Assembly: GCA_902761055.1 (NCBI GenBank)
Contig: CACWIS010000012.1
Coordinates: 1 to 64,000 of the forward strand
Source of the DNA: Oscillospiraceae bacterium
Lineage (GTDB): Bacteria > Bacillota > Clostridia > Oscillospirales > Oscillospiraceae
Direction: 5' to 3'
Length of the DNA stretch: 64,000 bases
The notes below the pieces were generated by a model, which saw only the letters and a program-made list of their open reading frames with translations, did not search any database and was not told the DNA's origin. Made by a program: the position numbers and the translations under genes. How positions within the stretch are numbered: position 1 is the stretch's first letter; every line of letters begins with the position of its first letter. Below, in pieces: positions 31,187 through 46,526 of the stretch.

Positions 31187-31849
31187 TCAGCCCTCCTGCT
31201 CCTGCGCGATGGCAAGCTTGACGATGCGGCTCGTGCCGAGACGCTCGGCGCCGAGCGCGATGAAATCCTCCGCGTCCTGCAGCGTGGAGATGCCGCCCGC
31301 GGCCTTGACCTTCACGCGCGGCGGGCAGTTCCGGCGCATCAGCGCGACGTCCTCGCGCGTGGCGCCCCCCTTGGAGAAGCCGGTCGAGGTCTTGATATAC
31401 TCCGCGCCGCTGTCCGAGACGATGCGGCAGAGCTGGACCTTCTCCTCCTCGGTGAGGAGGCAGCACTCGATGATGACCTTCAGAAGCTTGCCCTCGGTGG
31501 CGCTGCGCACGGCGGCGATATCCTTCGCTACCTCGTTCCAGCAGCCGTCCTTGACCATGGAGAGGTTGATGACCATGTCGATCTCGTCGGCCCCGTTGCG
31601 CACGGCGTCCGCGGCCTCGAAGGCCTTGGCCGCGCTGGTCATATAGCCGTTGGGGAAGCCGATGACCGTGCAGATCTTCAGCCTGTCGCCGACGTAGCGC
31701 TTCGCGCCCGCGACGTGGCAGGGCGGGATGCACACGCTGGCGCAGTTGTATTTCATCGCCTGATCGCACAGCTCGCGGATCTCCTCGCTGCGGCAGTCGA
31801 CGCGCAGCAGCGTATGGTCGCATTTCTCGAGAATTTCTTTGATATCCAT
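31187..31849 (-). CDS. deoC: Deoxyribose-phosphate aldolase
   Basis: 220 residues. Class I aldolase fold with the Schiff-base lysine in EYIKTSTGF (about residue 150), the proton-relay lysine in VKAAGGI (about 180) and the early aspartate in DHTLLR. It splits 2-deoxyribose 5-phosphate into glyceraldehyde 3-phosphate and acetaldehyde for deoxynucleoside catabolism. No other deo genes are adjacent. ATG at 31849 follows AGGAGAT; a GTG two codons earlier is less well placed. Confidence 0.95.
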   Translation of the reverse strand: MDIKEILEKCDHTLLRVDCRSEEIRELCDQAMKYNCASVCIPPCHVAGAKRYVGDRLKICTVIGFPNGYMTSAAKAFEAADAVRNGADEIDMVINLSMVKDGCWNEVAKDIAAVRSATEGKLLKVIIECCLLTEEEKVQLCRIVSDSGAEYIKTSTGFSKGGATREDVALMRRNCPPRVKVKAAGGISTLQDAEDFIALGAERLGTSRIVKLAIAQEQEG

Positions 31850-31887
31850 GAACACGATCTCCTTTTGTTGTGTTTTCGTCTGCCCGT

Positions 31888-31916
31888 ATTATATCGGAAA
31901 GCGCGGGCATATTCAA
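31888..31916 (-). promoter_or_regulatory. Promoter of deoC
   Basis: Minus strand: TTGAAT (31911-31916), 17-bp spacer, TATAAT (31888-31893). Confidence 0.7.
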
Positions 31917-31969
31917 GTGCCTCCCGGGAATAGATTGGAACCGTACCATCAAAAAGGACGGAAACGACT

Positions 31970-32569
31970 ATGGAAACGATCCCCCGCAGCAACGAGGTCT
32001 TTTTGTGCGGCACGCCGCTCGGCGAGCCGCTCTATTCCCATTCCGCGCGCGCGGAAAGCTTCTACACGCTCCCCTTCGCCGTCGCCCGCCTCTCCGGCAC
32101 GGTGGACACGCTCGATCTGACGCTGCGCGAGCCGCTGCTCGACGCGCTGCGCGGCGCCGGGCGTCTCGCCGTCCGGGGCGAGCTGCGCAGCTTCAACAGC
32201 CGCAGCGGCACCTGGCCGCGGCTCGTCCTCTCGGTCTTCGTGCGCGAGCTCGAGGCGGCGCAGGGCGAGGACGACAATCTCGTGCGGCTGCGCGGCGCGC
32301 TGTGCAAGCCGCCGCGGCTGCGGCGCACGCCGATGGGCCGGGACATCTGCGATCTGATCCTGGCGGTCAACCGCAGCTACGGCCGCTCGGACTATCTGCC
32401 CTGTATCTGTTGGGGCGAGCTTGCGCGCGAGACCGCCGCGCTCGGCGTCGGGACGCAGCTTGCGCTGGAGGGCCGCCTTCAAAGCCGCCGCTACCGCAAG
32501 CTGACCGAGGAGGCGCTCGTCGAACGGACGGCCTACGAGGTCTCCGTCGCGCGTGCGGAAACGCTGTAA
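31970..32569 (+). CDS. Tandem OB-fold protein related to single-stranded DNA-binding proteins
   Basis: 199 residues with two SSB/PriB-like OB-fold halves. Half 1 (8-95): NEVFLCGTPLGEP, FYTLPFAVARLSG, LAVRGELRSFNSR. Half 2 (100-190): LVRLRGALCKPPRLRRTPMGRDICDLILAVNR, then YLPCICWGELARET and LALEGRLQSRRY, closest to SSB in its second half. No acidic C-terminal tip typical of SSB is present. It could bind single-stranded nucleic acid, but it is not the housekeeping SSB. It stands alone with a terminator. Confidence 0.75.
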   Translation: METIPRSNEVFLCGTPLGEPLYSHSARAESFYTLPFAVARLSGTVDTLDLTLREPLLDALRGAGRLAVRGELRSFNSRSGTWPRLVLSVFVRELEAAQGEDDNLVRLRGALCKPPRLRRTPMGRDICDLILAVNRSYGRSDYLPCICWGELARETAALGVGTQLALEGRLQSRRYRKLTEEALVERTAYEVSVARAETL

Positions 32570-32575
32570 ACGAAC

Positions 32576-32605
32576 GCGCCCCGGGCAGCAGCCCGGGGCG
32601 CGCTT
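32576..32605. terminator. Terminator between convergent OB-fold and DUF523 genes
   Basis: GCGCCCCGGGC / GCCCGGGGCGC stem, AGCA loop. Only TTT follows on the plus strand, but the stem is very strong. Confidence 0.7.
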
Positions 32606-32608
32606 TGA

Positions 32609-33049
32609 TCATAAGAGTTTTTCGAGCTCGCTCTCGCAGCAGAGCCTGACGCCGCGGCCGCGGAGCTTTTCCGCCGTCACGCCGTCGCCGGGGACGAGCC
32701 TGCCGGAAAACGTGCCGTCGTAGACCCGTCCGACGCCGCAGGAAGGACTGCGCTCCTTGAGCAGCGCAGCGCCGCAGGCGAAGCGGCCGCACAGCTCGCA
32801 GGCGAGCGCCGCCCCCTTCCCGAAGGCCTCGGTGACGTCCTTCCCCTCCCGGTTCACGACCCGCCCGCCGCGCCGCTCGCATGGCGAACGGGGCACGGAC
32901 AGGCCGCCCATGAGCTCCGGACAGACGGGCACGAGCGCATAGCGTTCGCGCAGCGCCGCCAGCTTTTCGGCCGGCAGGACGTTGTTCCCGCCGGAGTACT
33001 TGCAGTTTCCCCCGACGAGGCAGGCGCTGACGAGGAGCCGCTCCTTCAT
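32609..33049 (-). CDS. DUF523 family protein
   Basis: 146 residues. DUF523 features: [17 protein letters not shown] at the N-terminus, [41 protein letters not shown]. The cysteines C9, C15, those in CPEL and SPC, and SPSCG are conserved, pointing to metal or cluster binding. The function is unknown. The start overlaps the stop of the macrodomain gene (ATGA), so the two are coupled. Confidence 0.88.
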   Translation of the reverse strand: MKERLLVSACLVGGNCKYSGGNNVLPAEKLAALRERYALVPVCPELMGGLSVPRSPCERRGGRVVNREGKDVTEAFGKGAALACELCGRFACGAALLKERSPSCGVGRVYDGTFSGRLVPGDGVTAEKLRGRGVRLCCESELEKLL

Positions 33050-33564
33050 CTGCCCTCCGCCGCGTCGAGCGCGGCCTGGTAGCAGCGCTGCGTAAAGCCG
33101 TCGAAGCAGACCATGCGGACCTCCTCGATCTCCTCGTGCGCGGCGAGATAGTCGCGGATCGCGGCGATCGCGATCTCCGCCGCGCGCTCGAGCGGGAAGT
33201 GATACACCCCTGTCGAGATCGACGGGAAGGCCACGGTTTTGCAGCCGTTTTCGGAGGCCAGGCGCAGCGAATTGAGATAGCAGGAGCGCAGCAGCGCGTC
33301 CTCTCCCCTCTCCCCGCCGTGCCAGATCGGGCCGGGCGTGTGGATGACGTGCTTCGCCGGCAGATCGTAGCCGCCGGTGATCTTGGCCTCGCCCGTGCGG
33401 CAGCCGCCGAGCGTGCGGCACTCGTCGAGCAGCCGCGGGCCCGCGGCGCGGTGGATCGCGCCGTCCACCCCGCCGCCGCCGAGCAGCGAGCAGTTGGCGG
33501 CGTTGACGATGGCGTCTGTTCTCTCGCGGGTGATGTCCCCGCGCACCACAAGGATCTTGCCCAT
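33046..33564 (-). CDS. Macrodomain protein (probable O-acetyl-ADP-ribose deacetylase)
   Basis: 172 residues of MacroD/YmdB type. [34 protein letters not shown] is the ADP-ribose-binding core (NAAN and [10 protein letters not shown]), and [13 protein letters not shown] is the second phosphate loop. Expected to remove ADP-ribose or acetyl-ADP-ribose from proteins or metabolites. Placed between clpE and DUF523 with little spacing, so probably one operon of three. ATG at 33564 lies 11 bases after the clpE stop. Confidence 0.93.
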   Translation of the reverse strand: MGKILVVRGDITRERTDAIVNAANCSLLGGGGVDGAIHRAAGPRLLDECRTLGGCRTGEAKITGGYDLPAKHVIHTPGPIWHGGERGEDALLRSCYLNSLRLASENGCKTVAFPSISTGVYHFPLERAAEIAIAAIRDYLAAHEEIEEVRMVCFDGFTQRCYQAALDAAEGR

Positions 33565-33575
33565 GTTCTCTGACC

Positions 33576-35894
<2,319 letters not shown>

Positions 35895-35939
35895 AGGGTT
35901 CCCTCCTTGGGAAGTTGAGAAATGCGGAACGGAACGGCC

Positions 35940-36656
35940 TTACATCAGGCCGTTCGTGATGAATCGGAAGGTCAGGAAGAAGCGGGCCAGGGTCGTGCCG
36001 TCGAGCGTCTTTTTGCCGATGATGAGGCCGAAGAAGCTCAAAAGCCAGCAGAGCAGCACGCAGTAGATGATGCCCTTGACGAAGCCCAGCACCGCGCCGC
36101 CGATCTCGTCAAGGTTCTCCATGTTCGGCAGGCGGAAGGAGAAGTTGAAGAGGTTGCCGATGGCGGTGATGAAGATCAGGATGATCAGGAACGAGAGCAC
36201 CAGTCCGCCCTCATAGGTCACGACGCTGCACAAAACGTCCACCGTCGCGTCGGTCATATCCTCGTTCTTGCTGTCCGAGAGCGCGACGGCACGGGAGGCC
36301 ATCTCGTCGGCCCGGTCGGAATAGAGGCCGACCTCGCTGTAGCACTCGAAGGCGTAGTCGTAGCGCAGCGAGGGATCCTCGGCCAGGATGTCGTCGAGGG
36401 ATTTGTCGCTCGCGCCGTAGCCCATGTTGTCGAGCACGCGCTCGCGGTTCTCCTTCGAGCTGACGAAGCCGTCGGCAAAGGGACGCAGCGCGGGGATGAC
36501 CTCGCCGGAGTAGGCGGCGGAGAGCATCTTCGCGCAGAACAGCGAGAGCACGATCACGAGCAGCGCCGCGACGCTGCCGATCAGGCCCTTGCGGTAGCCG
36601 CCCCAGGTACACAGGGCGATGATCGTGATGAGGACAATGTCAATGATGAGCTTCAT
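35940..36656 (-). CDS. CvpA-family membrane protein
   Basis: 238 residues, with helices at about 3-20, 25-45, 150-172 and 190-215. The pattern MKLIIDIVLITIIALCTWGGYRKGLIGS followed by LVLSFLIILIFITAIGNLF and GGAVLGFVKGIIYCVLLCWLLSFF is characteristic of CvpA/colicin V production proteins, whose role in Gram-positives is unclear (envelope maintenance). The extracytoplasmic loop between helices 2 and 3 is longer than usual (about 95 residues). ATG at 36656 follows AAAGGACGG. Confidence 0.8.
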   Translation of the reverse strand: MKLIIDIVLITIIALCTWGGYRKGLIGSVAALLVIVLSLFCAKMLSAAYSGEVIPALRPFADGFVSSKENRERVLDNMGYGASDKSLDDILAEDPSLRYDYAFECYSEVGLYSDRADEMASRAVALSDSKNEDMTDATVDVLCSVVTYEGGLVLSFLIILIFITAIGNLFNFSFRLPNMENLDEIGGAVLGFVKGIIYCVLLCWLLSFFGLIIGKKTLDGTTLARFFLTFRFITNGLM

Positions 36657-36752
36657 ATGTAGTCCGTCCTTTGGGGTTTCCTCTGTGAGGAAGTATAACA
36701 CATAAATATGAACAAATATAGGGAAGCGATGCCTGCCGCCGACGCGGGACCG

Positions 36753-37517
36753 TCAGTCCCGCATCATTTCCCCGGCCGGTCCGTCGTACCACAGGCGGTT
36801 GAGATACAGACCCTGCGGGGGCATCGTCGGGCCGGTGAGCCGGCGGTCGCCGCGCGCCAGCAGCTCCGGGATCTCCTCTGGCAGGAGCTTGCCGTAGGAG
36901 GCGTAGACCATCGTGCCGACCATGGCGCGGCACATGTTGTACAAAAAGCCGTCCGCGCACACGCGCACCGTGATGAGGTCGCCCTCCCGCTCGGCCGAGC
37001 ACCAGTGGACCGTGCGGACCGTGGTCTTCGTCTCGGTCCCGAGGCTGCGCACGGCGGCGAAGTCGTGCGTACCCTCGAAGGCGCGCGCCGCGGCGTTCAT
37101 CGCCTCGACGTCGAGCCGCTGGGGGAAGAAGCAGGCGCGCTTCTCGAGGAAGGGATCGCGCAGATTGCTATTGTGTATTTTGTAGATATATTCTTTTTTT
37201 ATGCAGGAGCCGATCGCGTTGAAGCGCTCGTCGACCTCGCAGGCGGCGAGCACCGCCACGTCGTCGGGCAGGTAGCTGTTGAGCGCGAGCGGGAGCCGAT
37301 CGAGCGGGATGCGGCAGCCGCTTTTGAAGTTCGCGCAGTAGCGCAGGGCGTGGACGCCCGCGTCGGTGCGGCCGCAGCCCGTGGCGTGCGCGCGCTCGCC
37401 GACGGCCTTTTCGATCGCCTGCTCGAGCGTCTGCTGGACGCTGATCTCGTTTTTCTGGCGCTGCCAGCCGTGGTAGCGGCTGCCGTCGTAGCGGATGCGC
37501 AGGGCGATGTTTTTCAT
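36753..37517 (-). CDS. truA: tRNA pseudouridine(38-40) synthase TruA
   Basis: 254 residues. The catalytic aspartate lies in GCGRTDAGVHA (about residue 52), with RIRYDGSRYHGWQ at the N-terminus and FLYNMCRAMVGTM near 200. It modifies uridines 38-40 in the anticodon arm of many tRNAs. The start overlaps the ecfT stop (37514-37517 ATGA); the ecfA1-ecfA2-ecfT-truA order is a widely conserved Firmicutes arrangement. Confidence 0.97.
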   Translation of the reverse strand: MKNIALRIRYDGSRYHGWQRQKNEISVQQTLEQAIEKAVGERAHATGCGRTDAGVHALRYCANFKSGCRIPLDRLPLALNSYLPDDVAVLAACEVDERFNAIGSCIKKEYIYKIHNSNLRDPFLEKRACFFPQRLDVEAMNAAARAFEGTHDFAAVRSLGTETKTTVRTVHWCSAEREGDLITVRVCADGFLYNMCRAMVGTMVYASYGKLLPEEIPELLARGDRRLTGPTMPPQGLYLNRLWYDGPAGEMMRD

Positions 37518-38311
37518 ATGCCGTATCTCTTCATCACGATCATCCCCGCGAGGAAGAGCGCGCCGAGCGCGAGCGCGATCCAGTCGCGCGCCGCGAAGCG
37601 CAGCACCTTCATGCGGGTACGTCCCTCGCCGCCGTGGTAACAGCGGCTCTCCATCGCGACGGCCAGCTCGTCGGCGCGGCGGAAGGCCGAGACGAACAGC
37701 GGCACGAGGATCGGCAGCAGGGCCCTGGCCCGTTCGGTGAGCCTGCCGGTCTCGAAGTCGGCGCCGCGCGCCTTCTGCGCGGACATGATCTTGTCGGTCT
37801 CCTCGATGAGCGTGGGGATGAAGCGCAGGGCCATGCTCATCATGATCGTCATCTCGTGCACGGGGACCTTGATCTTTTTCAGCGGGCCGAGCAGCATCTC
37901 CAGGCCGTCGGTGAGGGCGATGGGGCTGGTCGTGTAGGTCAGCAGGAAGGTGCCGGTGATGAGCAGGACGATGCGCAGGATCATCTGCACGGAGCGCGCG
38001 AGGCCCTCCCAGGTCATGTGCCAGCCGGGGATGATCTCCCGGCCGGAGGTGTAAAACATGTTCAGCAGCGCCGTGAGCACGATGATGAAGAGCATCGGCT
38101 TGAGGCCCTTGAAGATGTTTTTCGGCTTGATGTGCGAGAGGATCATGCACAGCGCGGTCACGGCCGTGACGGCGGCGTAGGAGATCCAGCCGCTCGCCTG
38201 GAACAGTCCCGCGATATAGAGGACGACAAGGATCAGCTTGCTGCGCGGGTCGAGACGGTGCACGATCGTATTGCCGGGGAAATACTGTCCCAGCGTGACG
38301 TCCTTCAGCAT
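37514..38311 (-). CDS. ecfT: Energy-coupling factor transporter transmembrane subunit EcfT
   Basis: 265 residues. Helices in the first 125 residues and a last one near 240. The two coupling-helix motifs with A-R-G are represented by QKARGADFETG (about 185) and the AVAMESRCYHGG segment (about 222), which contact the ATPases. EcfT links ATP hydrolysis by EcfA1/A2 to interchangeable S components for vitamins. No S component is found here, so this is the shared energizing module of a group II ECF system. It overlaps ecfA2 by 7 bases. Confidence 0.95.
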   Translation of the reverse strand: MLKDVTLGQYFPGNTIVHRLDPRSKLILVVLYIAGLFQASGWISYAAVTAVTALCMILSHIKPKNIFKGLKPMLFIIVLTALLNMFYTSGREIIPGWHMTWEGLARSVQMILRIVLLITGTFLLTYTTSPIALTDGLEMLLGPLKKIKVPVHEMTIMMSMALRFIPTLIEETDKIMSAQKARGADFETGRLTERARALLPILVPLFVSAFRRADELAVAMESRCYHGGEGRTRMKVLRFAARDWIALALGALFLAGMIVMKRYGI

Positions 38312-39165
38312 GGCGCCGCCTCCTTTACCCGGAGGATCGCGTCGAGGAGCTGCGCGTGCGTGTAGATCGAGCCCTCGAGCGGCAGGCCCTCTGCCTTGAG
38401 CGCCATAGCGAGCGAGGTGGACTTCGGCACGTCGAGCCCCATCGCCTCGAGCTTTTCCGGCTCGGAGAAGATCTGCTCCGGCGTACCGTCCATGGCCACG
38501 CGGCCGTGGTCGAAGGCGATGATGCGCTCGGCGATGCGGGCGGTGTCGTCCATGTTGTGGCTGACGATGATGACCGTCGAGCCGCTCTGGCGGTGGTATT
38601 CGCAGATGTTGTCGAGGATGCGGCGGCAGCCCGCGGGGTCGAGGCCCGCGGTGGGCTCGTCGAGGATCAGCACGCCGGGCCGCAGGGCGATGACGCCCGC
38701 GACGGCGATGCGCCGCTTCTGCCCGCCCGAGAGCTCCAGCGGGGAGCGCTCGAAGAGCTCCTCGTCCACGCCGGCAAAGTGCGCCGCCTCGCGCACGCGC
38801 TCGTCGATCTCCTGCTCGGAGAGCTTCATGTTCTTCGGACCGAAGGCGATGTCGCGGTAGACCGTCTCCTCGAAGAGCTGATACTCCGGATACTGGAAGA
38901 CGATGCCGACCTTCCACTTCACGTCCCGACGGGTGAACTTGCTCGCGTTGACGTCCTCCCCGCCGCAGAAGACCTTGCCCTCCGTCGGCTGCAGCAGCGC
39001 GTTGAGATGCTGGATGAAGGTGGACTTGCCCGAGCCGGTGTGGCCGATAATGCCCACCAGCTGCCCCTGCGGGATCGTGAGGCTGACGTCCTCTATGGCG
39101 ACTTTTTCAAAGGGAGTCCCCGCGCTGTAAACGTGGCGCAGCTTCTCCACACGGATCTCTGACAT
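38305..39165 (-). CDS. ecfA2: ECF transporter ATPase EcfA2
   Basis: 286 residues. Walker A GHTGSGKST (about 37-45), signature LSGGQKRRIAVAGVIA, Walker B VLILDEPTAGLDP. The RRIAVAGV form is typical of EcfA2 of the group II module. C-terminal extension of about 60 residues for heterodimer contact. Directly follows ecfA1 with a 4-base gap. Confidence 0.95.
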   Translation of the reverse strand: MSEIRVEKLRHVYSAGTPFEKVAIEDVSLTIPQGQLVGIIGHTGSGKSTFIQHLNALLQPTEGKVFCGGEDVNASKFTRRDVKWKVGIVFQYPEYQLFEETVYRDIAFGPKNMKLSEQEIDERVREAAHFAGVDEELFERSPLELSGGQKRRIAVAGVIALRPGVLILDEPTAGLDPAGCRRILDNICEYHRQSGSTVIIVSHNMDDTARIAERIIAFDHGRVAMDGTPEQIFSEPEKLEAMGLDVPKSTSLAMALKAEGLPLEGSIYTHAQLLDAILRVKEAAPC

Positions 39166-39169
39166 AGCG

Positions 39170-40015
39170 TTACGACCTTGTCTGTTTCTTCATTGCGTTT
39201 GCGATCGCCGCGGCGCAGCTCTGCTCGTCGAGCGCGTCGAGCGGCAGCTCATAGCCGAGGTTCCGCAGCTCGTAGAGGAGCTTGGTGGTCTCCGGGACGG
39301 AGAGTCCCTCGCGCGCCATCATCTCGACGTCGGCGAAGATCTCCGCGGGCGTGCCGACGGCCTTGATATAGCCGTTGGACATGATGACGAGCTTGTCCGC
39401 GCCGACGCACTCGTCCATGTGGTGCGTGATGAATACGACCGTCATGCCCTTCTCCCGGCACAGGCGCGTGACGGTGGAGAGCACCTCCTCGCGGCCCTGC
39501 GGGTCGAGCATCGCCGTCGGCTCGTCGAGGACGATGATCTTCGGTTGCATGGCGATGACGCCGGCGATCGCGACGCGCTGCTTCTGCCCGCCCGAGAGCA
39601 GGTGCGGGGCGTGCGTGCGGTACTCGTACATCCCCACCTGCTTCAAGGCCGCGTCCACGCGCGCGCGGATCTCTTCGCTCGGCACGCCGAGGTTCTCCGG
39701 CGCGAAGGCCACGTCGTCCTCGACGACGTTGGCCACGATCTGGTTGTCCGGGTTCTGGAAGACCATGCCGACGCGGCGGCGGATCTCGAAGGTCTTGTCC
39801 TCGTCCCTGCTGTCGATCCCCTCGATCAGCACCGTGCCGGAATCCGGGACGAGGATCGCGTTCATATGCTTGGCGAGCGTCGATTTGCCGCTGCCGTTAT
39901 GGCCGAGGACGGCGACGAACTCTCCCTCCTCGATCTCCAGATCCACCCCGCAGAGGCTCTCGAGCTCGTCCCCGGGGTAGGTGTAATGCACTTGTCGGAA
40001 GCTGATGATGCTCAT
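39170..40015 (-). CDS. ecfA1: ECF transporter ATPase EcfA1
   Basis: 281 residues. Walker A GHNGSGKST (about 38-46), signature LLSGGQKQRVAIAGVIA, Walker B IIVLDEPTAMLDPQG. The phrase 'MLDPQGR' identifies EcfA1. First gene of the ecfA1-ecfA2-ecfT-truA operon. Confidence 0.95.
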   Translation of the reverse strand: MSIISFRQVHYTYPGDELESLCGVDLEIEEGEFVAVLGHNGSGKSTLAKHMNAILVPDSGTVLIEGIDSRDEDKTFEIRRRVGMVFQNPDNQIVANVVEDDVAFAPENLGVPSEEIRARVDAALKQVGMYEYRTHAPHLLSGGQKQRVAIAGVIAMQPKIIVLDEPTAMLDPQGREEVLSTVTRLCREKGMTVVFITHHMDECVGADKLVIMSNGYIKAVGTPAEIFADVEMMAREGLSVPETTKLLYELRNLGYELPLDALDEQSCAAAIANAMKKQTRS

Positions 40016-40036
40016 GTGCGCTCCTGTTGCTCAGCT

Positions 40037-40933
40037 TTATTCGGCGGACCAGCGACACGTCGCGCCGCAGGGCAGGACCAGGCCGCTCGCCGTGACGGGC
40101 AGGCCGAGCTCCCGGCTGTCGGAGCGGCCGCCGTATTTCTTCGTGAAGATGCTCTCGGTCACGTAGGAGAGCACCGAGGGGGACAGGCCCGTGGTGTAGG
40201 AATTGATCAGCACGAACAGCGGCTCGTCCGAGAGCACGCCCGCGCAGAGGGACACGAAGCCCCAGAGGTCCTTTTCGAGCTTCCAGACCTCGCCGCCGGG
40301 CCCGCGCCCGTAGGAGGGCGGGTCCATGATGATCGCGTCGTAGCGCCTCTCCCGGCGGATCTCCCGCTCGACGAACTTGGCGCAGTCGTCCACGATCCAG
40401 CGGATCGGCGCCTCGCCCAGGCCGGAGAGCTGCGCGTTCTCCCGACCCCAGGCCACCATGCCCTTGGCCGCGTCGACGTGGCAGACGCTCGCCCCCGCCT
40501 TGGCGCAGGCCAGCGTGGCCGCGCCGGTGTAGCCGAAAAGATTGAGCACGCTGACCGGGCGCTTCGCCCCGCGGATCTTCTCCGCGGCCCAGTCCCAGTT
40601 GCAGGCCTGCTCGGGGAAGATGCCGGTGTGCTTGAAGTTCATGGGCTTGACGTTGAAGCGGAGCTCGCCGTACGTGATCTGCCAGCTCTCGGGCAGGGCG
40701 GACTTGTCCCAGCTGCCGCCGCCGCTCTCGCTGCGCTGATAGCGTCCGTCGCGCTGCTTCCAGCGCGGATCGCGGCGCGGCGTGTCCCAGATCGCCTGCG
40801 GGTCCGGCCGCACGAGGGTATACTTTCCCCAGCGCTCCAGCTTCTCGCCCTTCGAACAGTCGATCAGCTCAAAATCCTTCCACTTGTCCGAAATAAACAT
40901 AGGCATACTCGTCCACTTTACATAGTAAGTCAT
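40037..40933 (-). CDS. Class I SAM-dependent methyltransferase (RlmI-like fold)
   Basis: 298 residues. Motif I VLNLFGYTGAATLACAKAGA (about 127-146), the acidic post-I VDAAKG, and the catalytic-type motif IIMDPPSYGRG (about 203-213), as in rRNA m5C methyltransferases of the RlmI/RlmK family. There is no N-terminal PUA domain; the first 80 residues are basic with many tryptophans. The substrate is probably rRNA but unproven. The start is uncertain: the ATG at 40933 has no good ribosome site, and the ATG at 40900 (MFISDKWKD) is a plausible alternative. Confidence 0.82.
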   Translation of the reverse strand: MTYYVKWTSMPMFISDKWKDFELIDCSKGEKLERWGKYTLVRPDPQAIWDTPRRDPRWKQRDGRYQRSESGGGSWDKSALPESWQITYGELRFNVKPMNFKHTGIFPEQACNWDWAAEKIRGAKRPVSVLNLFGYTGAATLACAKAGASVCHVDAAKGMVAWGRENAQLSGLGEAPIRWIVDDCAKFVEREIRRERRYDAIIMDPPSYGRGPGGEVWKLEKDLWGFVSLCAGVLSDEPLFVLINSYTTGLSPSVLSYVTESIFTKKYGGRSDSRELGLPVTASGLVLPCGATCRWSAE

Positions 40934-40979
40934 AGTATTTTACCACGACAGGGCGGCGCGGTCAAGGGCGGAAGACGCC

Positions 40980-41014
40980 GAAAACGCGCCCGGCCAGATG
41001 CCGGGCGCGTTTTC
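40980..41014 (-). terminator. Terminator of the ATP synthase operon
   Basis: GAAAACGCGCCCGGC / GCCGGGCGCGTTTTC stem with a 5-base loop, 15 bases past the atpC stop. Confidence 0.85.
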
Positions 41015-41028
41015 GGATGGATTCAGTT

Positions 41029-41295
41029 TTATCCCTCGATCTTCGCCTCGCGGACCAGGACGGTCAGCTCGCCGCGCTCGATCCCGGCGACGCCGTCGGA
41101 GACGGTCAGGAAGCGCTCCTCCCCCTCCGCGCCGCGGTACTTCAGCCGTCCCGCGCGTACCGCGCAGAGCATCGGCGCGTGGCCGGGCAGGATCCCGACC
41201 GAGCCGCCGTCCGTCGGGATGCGGACGTAGCTCGCCGTCTCGTCCAGCAGCGCGCCGGAGGCGGTCAGGAGCTTTAAACGGATGCCCTCTGCCAT
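41029..41295 (-). CDS. atpC: ATP synthase epsilon subunit, beta-sandwich domain only
   Basis: 88 residues. IRLKLLTASGALLDETASYVRIPTDGGSVGILPGHAPMLCAVRAG is the N-terminal beta-sandwich; the chain stops after ELTVLVREAKIEG. Usual epsilon subunits have about 130-140 residues with a C-terminal helical hairpin that inhibits ATP hydrolysis. That hairpin is absent, so this subunit can couple rotor to F0 but not regulate by the 'up' state. Ends the operon. The terminator follows closely, so this is a real end and not an artefact of the window. Confidence 0.9.
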   Translation of the reverse strand: MAEGIRLKLLTASGALLDETASYVRIPTDGGSVGILPGHAPMLCAVRAGRLKYRGAEGEERFLTVSDGVAGIERGELTVLVREAKIEG

Positions 41296-41307
41296 GCCGC
41301 GCCGCCT

Positions 41308-43461
<2,154 letters not shown>

Positions 43462-43491
43462 GCTCTTCCCCTCCTTCCCCTTCTCTGTCCG

Positions 43492-45750
<2,259 letters not shown>

Positions 45751-45805
45751 GTCCCGGTCATCCCTCCTTTCCGCTGTTCTCCCTCCCGGGTCTGCCCGGG
45801 ATGCG

Positions 45806-46228
45806 TCACTTGCTCAACAGCCTCTGTGCCAGCGCGTCCGCCAGCGCGTCGTTCTCCGACGCGATCGCCGCGCGCTCCGCTTCGCCTTCGGCGCGCAGCG
45901 CCTCGCCCGCGCGCTCGAGCGCAGACTTCGCGGCGGCCTCGGCCTCGCGGCGGGCGAGCAGGCTCTTCGCCTCGTCCTCCGCGCGTTCGGCGGCCAGCAG
46001 CGCCGCCGCCTCCTCGCGGCGGGCGGCCTTCGCCTCCTCGATGGCGGCGCGGCTCTCCTCAAGCGCGGCCTCTGCCGCGCTCTCCTTTGCGAGGGCCTCG
46101 TCCAGACGCGCCTGCCGCGCGTCGAGGAAACGGGTCACGGGCTTGTACAGAAAGTGCCTGAGCAGGAAATACAGCAGGAAGAAGTTGACGACGGTCCAGA
46201 TCAGTTCTGAAATGTTAATGCTTAACAT
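45806..46228 (-). CDS. atpF: ATP synthase subunit b
   Basis: 140 residues: one N-terminal membrane helix ([31 protein letters not shown]) and an Ala/Glu/Arg-rich coiled coil to the end. Shorter than the usual 160-170 residues, so the stalk is completed by another chain, presumably the b-like part of the fused alpha protein. Located between atpE and the fusion gene. Confidence 0.93.
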   Translation of the reverse strand: MLSINISELIWTVVNFFLLYFLLRHFLYKPVTRFLDARQARLDEALAKESAAEAALEESRAAIEEAKAARREEAAALLAAERAEDEAKSLLARREAEAAAKSALERAGEALRAEGEAERAAIASENDALADALAQRLLSK

Positions 46229-46258
46229 CTCAAAGCTTCCTCCGATCCCGGCTCTTCC

Positions 46259-46486
46259 TTAGATCTTGCCTATCAGCATGAAGGCGATGAGCATGCCGTA
46301 GATGGTCAGCGCCTCCATCAGCGCGAGGGAGATGACCAGCGCGCCGCGGATGCTGCCGGCGGCCTCAGGCTGACGCGCGATCGCGTCCATCGCCTTCGAG
46401 GCGGTGATGCCCTGGCCGATCGCAGTCGCCGCTGCGGTGAGAGCCAGCGCGAGCGCGGCTGCCAATGCGATAGTTCCGGATGCCAT
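46259..46486 (-). CDS. atpE: ATP synthase subunit c
   Basis: 75 residues, two helices joined by the polar loop ARQPEA. The ion-binding glutamate lies in [11 protein letters not shown] (about residue 59). The glutamine of Na+-type c subunits (GQG, about 26) and the tyrosine (IY) are present, but the Ser/Thr after the glutamate are replaced by Ala-Leu, so proton coupling looks more likely than sodium, without certainty. Confidence 0.95.
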   Translation of the reverse strand: MASGTIALAAALALALTAAATAIGQGITASKAMDAIARQPEAAGSIRGALVISLALMEALTIYGMLIAFMLIGKI

Positions 46487-46526
46487 AGTAATGTCCTCCT
46501 GTATGATGATTTTGTTTTTTACGTTT

